Made by a program: the position numbers and the translations under genes
In this document: positions 1 to 5,200 of the stretch, in pieces
Layout of the letters: each line of letters starts with the position of its first letter
Numbering within the stretch: the stretch's first letter is position 1
Notes under the pieces: model-generated
The model's database searches: none
What the model saw: only the letters and a program-made list of their open reading frames with translations
What the model was told of the DNA's origin: nothing
DNA from: Actinomycetota bacterium
Lineage (GTDB): Bacteria; Actinomycetota; Thermoleophilia; Gaiellales; Gaiellaceae
Direction: 5' to 3'
DNA length: 8,822 nt
Assembly (NCBI GenBank): GCA_013817555.1
Contig: JACDCN010000073.1
Span: forward strand, 1 to 8,822

Positions 1-2
1 CG

Positions 3-1358
3 GACACCGGCGCGGTCACCCTGTGCCTCCCCCAGGACGTCCAGGCGGAGGCGCTCGACGTCCCGAGCGGTTTCCTGGAGAAGCGCATGTGGCGGATCGA
101 GCGCCGGCTCCCCGACGCGGCCGCGCTTACACGAGCGCTGGATCTGATCGCGGCGGCGAAGCGGCCGCTCATCGTGGCCGGCGGGGGTGTCATCTACTCC
201 GGGGCGTCGGTCGCGCTCGCGATGTGGGCGCAGGCGAGTGGCATCCCTGTCGCGGAGACGCAGGCGGGCAAAGGCTCGCTTCCCTACGAGCACCCGAGCG
301 CCGTCGGCGCACTCGGAGTCAGCGGCACCGCGGCAGCGAACGCGCTCGCGCGGACCGCGGACCTCGTCATCGGGATCGGCACTCGCTGGAGCGACTTCAC
401 GACCATGTCGAAGAGCGCATTCGCCCACCCGGACGTGCGATTCGTCAATGTGAACGTGGCCGAGTTCGACGCACACAAGCACTCCGGCGTCGCGCTCATC
501 GGCGACGCGCGCGCGACGATCGTGGCCCTCGCCGAGGTCGGCCATCGCGTCGACGACACGTACCGCGCCGAGGCGACGCGCCTCGCGCGCGCGTGGGACG
601 CGGAGGTCGAGCGGCTGTACACGATCGGACACGCCCCGCTGCCGGCGCAGAGCGAGGTCATCGGCGCGGTCAACGCGGCAGCCGCGCCCGAGGACGTGGT
701 CGTGTGTGCCGCCGGCTCCTTGCCGGGCGACCTGCACAAGCTGTGGCGCACGCGGGACCCGAAGGGCTACCACGTGGAGTACGGGTTCTCGACGATGGGC
801 TACGAGATCGCGGGCGGGCTCGGCGTGCGCATGGCGGCGCCGGAGCGGGACGTCTTCGTCCTGGTGGGCGACGGCTCGTACCTGATGCTCGCGCAGGAGC
901 TCGTCACCGCGGTCCAGGAGAACGTGAAGCTCATCGTCGTCATCGTCGACAACCATGGCTTCGCGTCGATCGGCGCCCTCTCACGTGCGGTCGGCTCCGC
1001 GGGGTTCGGGACCCATTACCGCTATCGCACGGCCGCCGGGCTGGGGCTCGACGACGGCGGCGAGCACGGGGACGTGCTGCCCATCGACCTCGCGGCGAAC
1101 GCCGAGAGCCTCGGCGTGCCGGCGATCCGCGTCCGCACCATCCCGGAGCTCCGCGAGGCGCTCGCCTCGGCGAAGGCCGGCAGCGCCTGCGCGGCGATCG
1201 TCGTCGAGACCGATCGCTACGAGGCCGTCCCGTCGTATGGCTCATGGTGGGATGTGGCCGTCGGCGAGATCTCGGAGGACGCGGAGGTGCGGGCCGCGCG
1301 TACCCGTTACGAGAGCGGACAGGGGACGCAGCGCCGGTACCTGCGCCCGCCCGCGTAG
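3..1358 (+). CDS. iolD: 3D-(3,5/4)-trihydroxycyclohexane-1,2-dione acylhydrolase (IolD), 5'-truncated by the window edge
   Basis: This is a ThDP-dependent enzyme of myo-inositol catabolism. It hydrolytically opens the ring of 3D-trihydroxycyclohexane-1,2-dione to give 5-deoxy-D-glucuronate, in the cytosol. The frame is already open at base 3 and the first residues read TGAVTLCLPQDVQAEA, the conserved end of the IolD N-terminal ThDP domain. The middle domain follows (AETQAGKGSLPYEHPSAVGA, then VSGTAAANALA and IGTRWSDFTT). The C-terminal domain carries the ThDP/Mg signature: GDG at 867-875 and the DN of VDNHGF at 948-953, then GFGTHYRYR. The visible part is 451 residues. IolD proteins are usually about 620-640, so roughly 170-190 N-terminal residues lie outside the window. 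The stop is TAG at 1356-1358. iolB follows 71 bases later on the same strand and encodes the next pathway step. The GDG...DN signature alone would fit any ThDP enzyme such as acetolactate synthase. The IolD-specific stretches and the iolB neighbour decide the call. Confidence 0.95.
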   Translation, partial: DTGAVTLCLPQDVQAEALDVPSGFLEKRMWRIERRLPDAAALTRALDLIAAAKRPLIVAGGGVIYSGASVALAMWAQASGIPVAETQAGKGSLPYEHPSAVGALGVSGTAAANALARTADLVIGIGTRWSDFTTMSKSAFAHPDVRFVNVNVAEFDAHKHSGVALIGDARATIVALAEVGHRVDDTYRAEATRLARAWDAEVERLYTIGHAPLPAQSEVIGAVNAAAAPEDVVVCAAGSLPGDLHKLWRTRDPKGYHVEYGFSTMGYEIAGGLGVRMAAPERDVFVLVGDGSYLMLAQELVTAVQENVKLIVVIVDNHGFASIGALSRAVGSAGFGTHYRYRTAAGLGLDDGGEHGDVLPIDLAANAESLGVPAIRVRTIPELREALASAKAGSACAAIVVETDRYEAVPSYGSWWDVAVGEISEDAEVRAARTRYESGQGTQRRYLRPPA

Positions 1359-1429
1359 GTGCTTCTCATCTGCGGACGTCACCCGCGCCTCGGCGTGAGC
1401 ACGCTTCCGCTGCCGGCCCTCGCTCGTCC

Positions 1430-2224
1430 GTGAGCGGCCTCCGTCTCGCCTCGGTGGTCGCCGACGGTGGGCACCGCACGCTCGAGGTCACGCCGGAGGG
1501 CGCGGGCTGGCAGTACGTGGGGTTCGAAGTCCTTCGCCTGCCGCTCGGCGCGCACGTCGAGCGCGTGTATCCCGGCCGAGAGGCCTGTGTCGTCGTGCTT
1601 GGAGGGTCGTGCGAGATCGGGTCCGCCGCGGGCCGGTGGCGGATCGGCGAGCGCCCGACGCCATTCGACGGACCGCCTGCGGCCGCGTACCTGCCGCCCG
1701 GCCTCGCGTTCGAGATCACAGCGCGCGACGATGCGGAGGTCGCGATCGGCACCGCTCCCGGCGAGCCGGGCGCGACCGCGCGCGCACTCGCGCCGGAGGA
1801 GGCTCGGCTCGAGGTGCGCGGCTCCGGCGCGATGGAGCGACGGATCCACCACATCCTGATGGAGGACCAGCCGGCCTCGTCGCTCCTCGTGACCGAGGTC
1901 CTCACGCCCGGTGGGCACTGGTCGTCGTACCCGCCACACAAGCACGACCGGGACGACCCGCCTCGCGAGTCTGCGCTCGAGGAGATCTACTACCACCGCC
2001 TTCGCGACGGGCACGGCTTCGCGATCCAGCGCGTGTACACGGAGGACCGCTCGCTCGATGAGACCGTCGCCGTGCGCGACGGGGATCTCGTGCTCGTCCC
2101 GCGCGGCTACCACATGGTCTCGGCCGCGCCGGGCTACGACCTGTACTACCTGAACGTCATGGCGGGGCCGCGTCGTGAATGGCAGGTCACCTTCGACGCC
2201 GACCACGACTGGCTACGCCGCTGA
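1430..2224 (+). CDS. iolB: 5-deoxy-glucuronate isomerase (IolB)
   Basis: IolB isomerises 5-deoxy-D-glucuronate, the IolD product, to 2-deoxy-5-keto-D-gluconate in cytosolic inositol catabolism. The 264-residue product matches the family length of about 270. It shows the bicupin pattern: an N-terminal half beginning LEVTPEGAGWQYVGFEVLRL (residues 18-37) and a C-terminal metal-binding cupin with SYPPHKHD (His170, His172), LEEIYYHR (Glu184/Glu185) and the late histidine in PRGYHMVSAAPGYDLYYLNV (His228). These are the expected Zn ligands, assigned by motif. GTG at 1430 is chosen because it is the only ATG, GTG or TTG in this frame between the iolD stop and the conserved VTPEGAGW block. It lacks a visible Shine-Dalgarno sequence. 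A CTG at 1370 is a less likely alternative. The frame stays open far upstream across iolD, but that extension is not protein-like. The 3' end overlaps the convergent NRPS gene by 38 bases (2187-2224). Confidence 0.94.
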   Translation: MSGLRLASVVADGGHRTLEVTPEGAGWQYVGFEVLRLPLGAHVERVYPGREACVVVLGGSCEIGSAAGRWRIGERPTPFDGPPAAAYLPPGLAFEITARDDAEVAIGTAPGEPGATARALAPEEARLEVRGSGAMERRIHHILMEDQPASSLLVTEVLTPGGHWSSYPPHKHDRDDPPRESALEEIYYHRLRDGHGFAIQRVYTEDRSLDETVAVRDGDLVLVPRGYHMVSAAPGYDLYYLNVMAGPRREWQVTFDADHDWLRR

Positions 2225-5200
2225 CCGCAGCTCCTTCAGGCAAAGGGAGGGCTCCGTTCGAACGAGCCGCGGGATCTGTAGCAGCGTGGTCGATGCGCTC
2301 GACGCGCCGCTTCAGTTCCTGGGCGAGCGCCTGCACGGTTGGTTCGAATATGCCGCACTGGAAGTAGGTCGGGATCTCGACGGCGTCCATCCCCGTGACG
2401 ACGCCGGTCCAGCCGAGGAGGGCTTCGGGTCGCAGCCCCGTCGGCTGCCGACGGGCGCGAAACAGTGCGACTGGCCCGTCATATGGACGCGGTTCGTAAC
2501 GGTCGAAGGCGCGCTGGTGCGCAGCCAGGGTCTTAACGAGCGGATCCGCGCTCTCCGTCGCGCGGCCGAGCAGCCTCCGCACGGGAGCCGTCACCTGGCG
2601 CGTTAGCTCCGACAGCGCGCGGACTCCTCGCGTCCGGAAGTAGCGTGCCCGTTCGTCGCGTGGTAGCCGGGCCATGGCGGGAATGTGCACGTTACCGATC
2701 AACCGCACAAAATGGATGGCGTTGTAAATCGGGGTGGGCAGGAACGGCCGGTAGCGGGGATGGAACGAGTCGAGCATTGCGATGAGCTCGACGTTCTCGC
2801 CCCGAGCGCGCAGCTGCTGGGCTATTTCGAGCGCTATGACTCCGCCCATGCAGTATCCGCCCAGCCTGTAGGGTCCCTTCGCCTGCACCGTGCGTATCTC
2901 GGGCAGGTATGCCGCCGCCATGTCCTCGAAGCGCTCGAGCGGCTCTTCCTCGCCGTCGACTCCCCGCGCCTGCAGCGCGTAGAACGGTTGCTCGGGGCCG
3001 AGATGTCGGGCCAGCGCCGCGTAGAACATCACGTGGCCGCTGTGGGCATGCACGAAGAAGAGCGGCCGCTTCGCACCACGGGTCTGGATCGGGACGAGGG
3101 CGCGCGCGCTCGGCTGCGCGGGGGGTGGAGCCACGGGAAGCTCGAGATCCGCGAGGTGCGGAGCCTCGGTGCGGAGGACGGCGGCGAGCCGCTCCACGGT
3201 CGGCGCGCGGAACAGCGTCGCAAGCGGCAGGCGAACGCCGAACTTTCCGTCGATCTGGGTGAAGACTCGAACCGCGAGGAGCGAGTGGCCGCCGAGCTCG
3301 AAGAAGTCGTCCTCGACCCCGACGGGTTGGACTCCGAGCTCGCGCTCCCAGATCTCCACCAGTGCGGCTTCCAGCTTGCCGCGCGGCGCGACCCAGTCTC
3401 CGTCCCGGGTGGCGCTGCTCGCCCCCGCAGCCGGCAGGGCCGCGCGGTCGACCTTGCCGTTCGGCGTGCGCGGCAGCGCAGGCAGGAGCTCGAAACTCGA
3501 CGGAACCATGAATTCCGGCAGGCGGGAGCGCAGATGGCGCCGCAGCTCGTCACCTGTAGGCCCCGCCCCCTCGCGACTGACGACGTACGCCACGAGGGAC
3601 TGCGTGCCCTCCATGCCGTCGCCCGCGGCCACCACCACTGTCTCTCGCACGGCGTCGTGGCGTGCGAGTTCTGCCTCCACCTCCCCAATCTCGATCCTGT
3701 AGCCGCGGATCTTCACCTGATGGTCGACGCGTCCGAGGAACTCGACGATGCCGTCGGGCCGGTACCGAACGAGGTCGCCGGTTCTGTAAAGGCGCGCCTC
3801 CGGCGCGCCGCCGAAGGAATCCGGCAGGAAGCGCTCCGCCGTCAGCTCGGGACGGTCGAGATATCCGAGGGCGACCCCCTCGCCGCCGATGTAGAGCTCG
3901 CCGGGCGTTCCCACCGGAACCGGATTGCGCGCCTCGTCGAGGATGTAGAGTTGAGTGTTGGCGATCGGGCGCCCGATCGGGACGGGGCCCCCGGCGTACC
4001 CGTCAAGTCGATGGGTCGACGACCAGACCGTCGTCTCCGTCGGGCCGTACATGTTGGTGATCTGTCCCGGAACCAGCTTGACCAGCGTGGCGGCCAGCGA
4101 GGGTGGAAGCGCCTCGCCGCCGATGAGGAGCTGCCTGAGCGATCCGAGCGCGCCGGCGCCGTCCGGGGACTGAACGAGCATCGCTGCCATCGAGGGCGTG
4201 CACTGCATGTGGGTGACGCCGTAGCGCTCGATCAGGCCCGGGATGGACTCGTCGCTGTGGGCCGAGGCGGCTTGCACGGAGCGCTTGCGCACGGTTTCCA
4301 GCTGCGGGAGGTGGTCGAGGACGGCGTCGACGTCCGCGTGAAAGTCGATCAGGCACGCGATCTCGTCGACTCCGATCGTTCGCATCTCGTGGACGAGCGC
4401 GAGGCACTTGTCCGGCGTGCCGAGCAGACCGCTCGTCTCGTAGTACCGCTCGAACGAGAAGTCGAGCACGTCTTCCAGGTCTCCCTCGCTCAGGTGGTCG
4501 AGGGAGAAACCTCCGTCCGCGGTGGTGGTCGCCTGCTTGAAAGTGGGAAAGCTCCAGGCCGCACGTTGGATGAGCCCGACCGAGCTCCGCAGGTACTCCT
4601 TGAGCGGCTCGCGGACCGCCTCGCGCACTGCGTTCTCGTCCGTCCCCACGAACGTGTGCAGCATCACGACGACGTGCCCTCCTTCCGGGTCGAGCCCTGC
4701 GCGGCTTCGGGCGTTGCGGTAGACGCCGATCTTCTCGCCGAGCTCGGCGATCGACTGGCCGAGCAGGTGTGTGAGGATCCCGAAGCCGTTCTCGCCCGCG
4801 AGCGCGAATGTCTCGGGGTTCCCGGCGGCGGTGATCCAGGTCGGCAGCTCGTTCTGCACGGGCCGCGGCAGGATGCGCACCGGGACGTCGGCTCCCCTCG
4901 GTCCCGGCACGGGAACGGACTCGCCGCGCCAGAGGCGCCGCACGACGTCGATCTGCCGCAGCATCAGATCTTTCCGGTCGGCGAAGTTCTCTGGAGCGAG
5001 GACGAAGTCGTCGGGCTGCCAGCCGGCAGCGAACGAGATCCCTACCCGGCCGCGGGAGAAGTTGTCGACGAGCGACCATTCCTCTGCGATCCGAATCGGG
5101 TTGTGGAGGGGCGACACGACGCTGCCGGCGCGAATCTGGATTCGCTCGGTGATCGCCGCGAGCATCGCGCTCGTCACCGACGGGTTGGGAAAGAGCCCAC

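Noticed and set aside
23..1429. Upstream open extension of the iolB frame across iolD
   Set aside because: The translation is Arg/Ala/Gly-rich with no family resemblance, whereas the overlapping frame encodes a clear IolD. Only the part from GTG 1430 is IolB.
1359..1429. Possible regulatory element in the 71-base iolD-iolB gap
   Set aside because: I see no Shine-Dalgarno sequence, promoter-like pair or convincing stem there. The two genes are most simply co-transcribed.
2250..2268. Imperfect hairpin GGCTCCGTTCGAACGAGCC shortly after the iolB stop, a possible terminator
   Set aside because: The arms pair only with a bulged C and a very tight loop, no T-run follows, and the segment lies in the NRPS coding tail.
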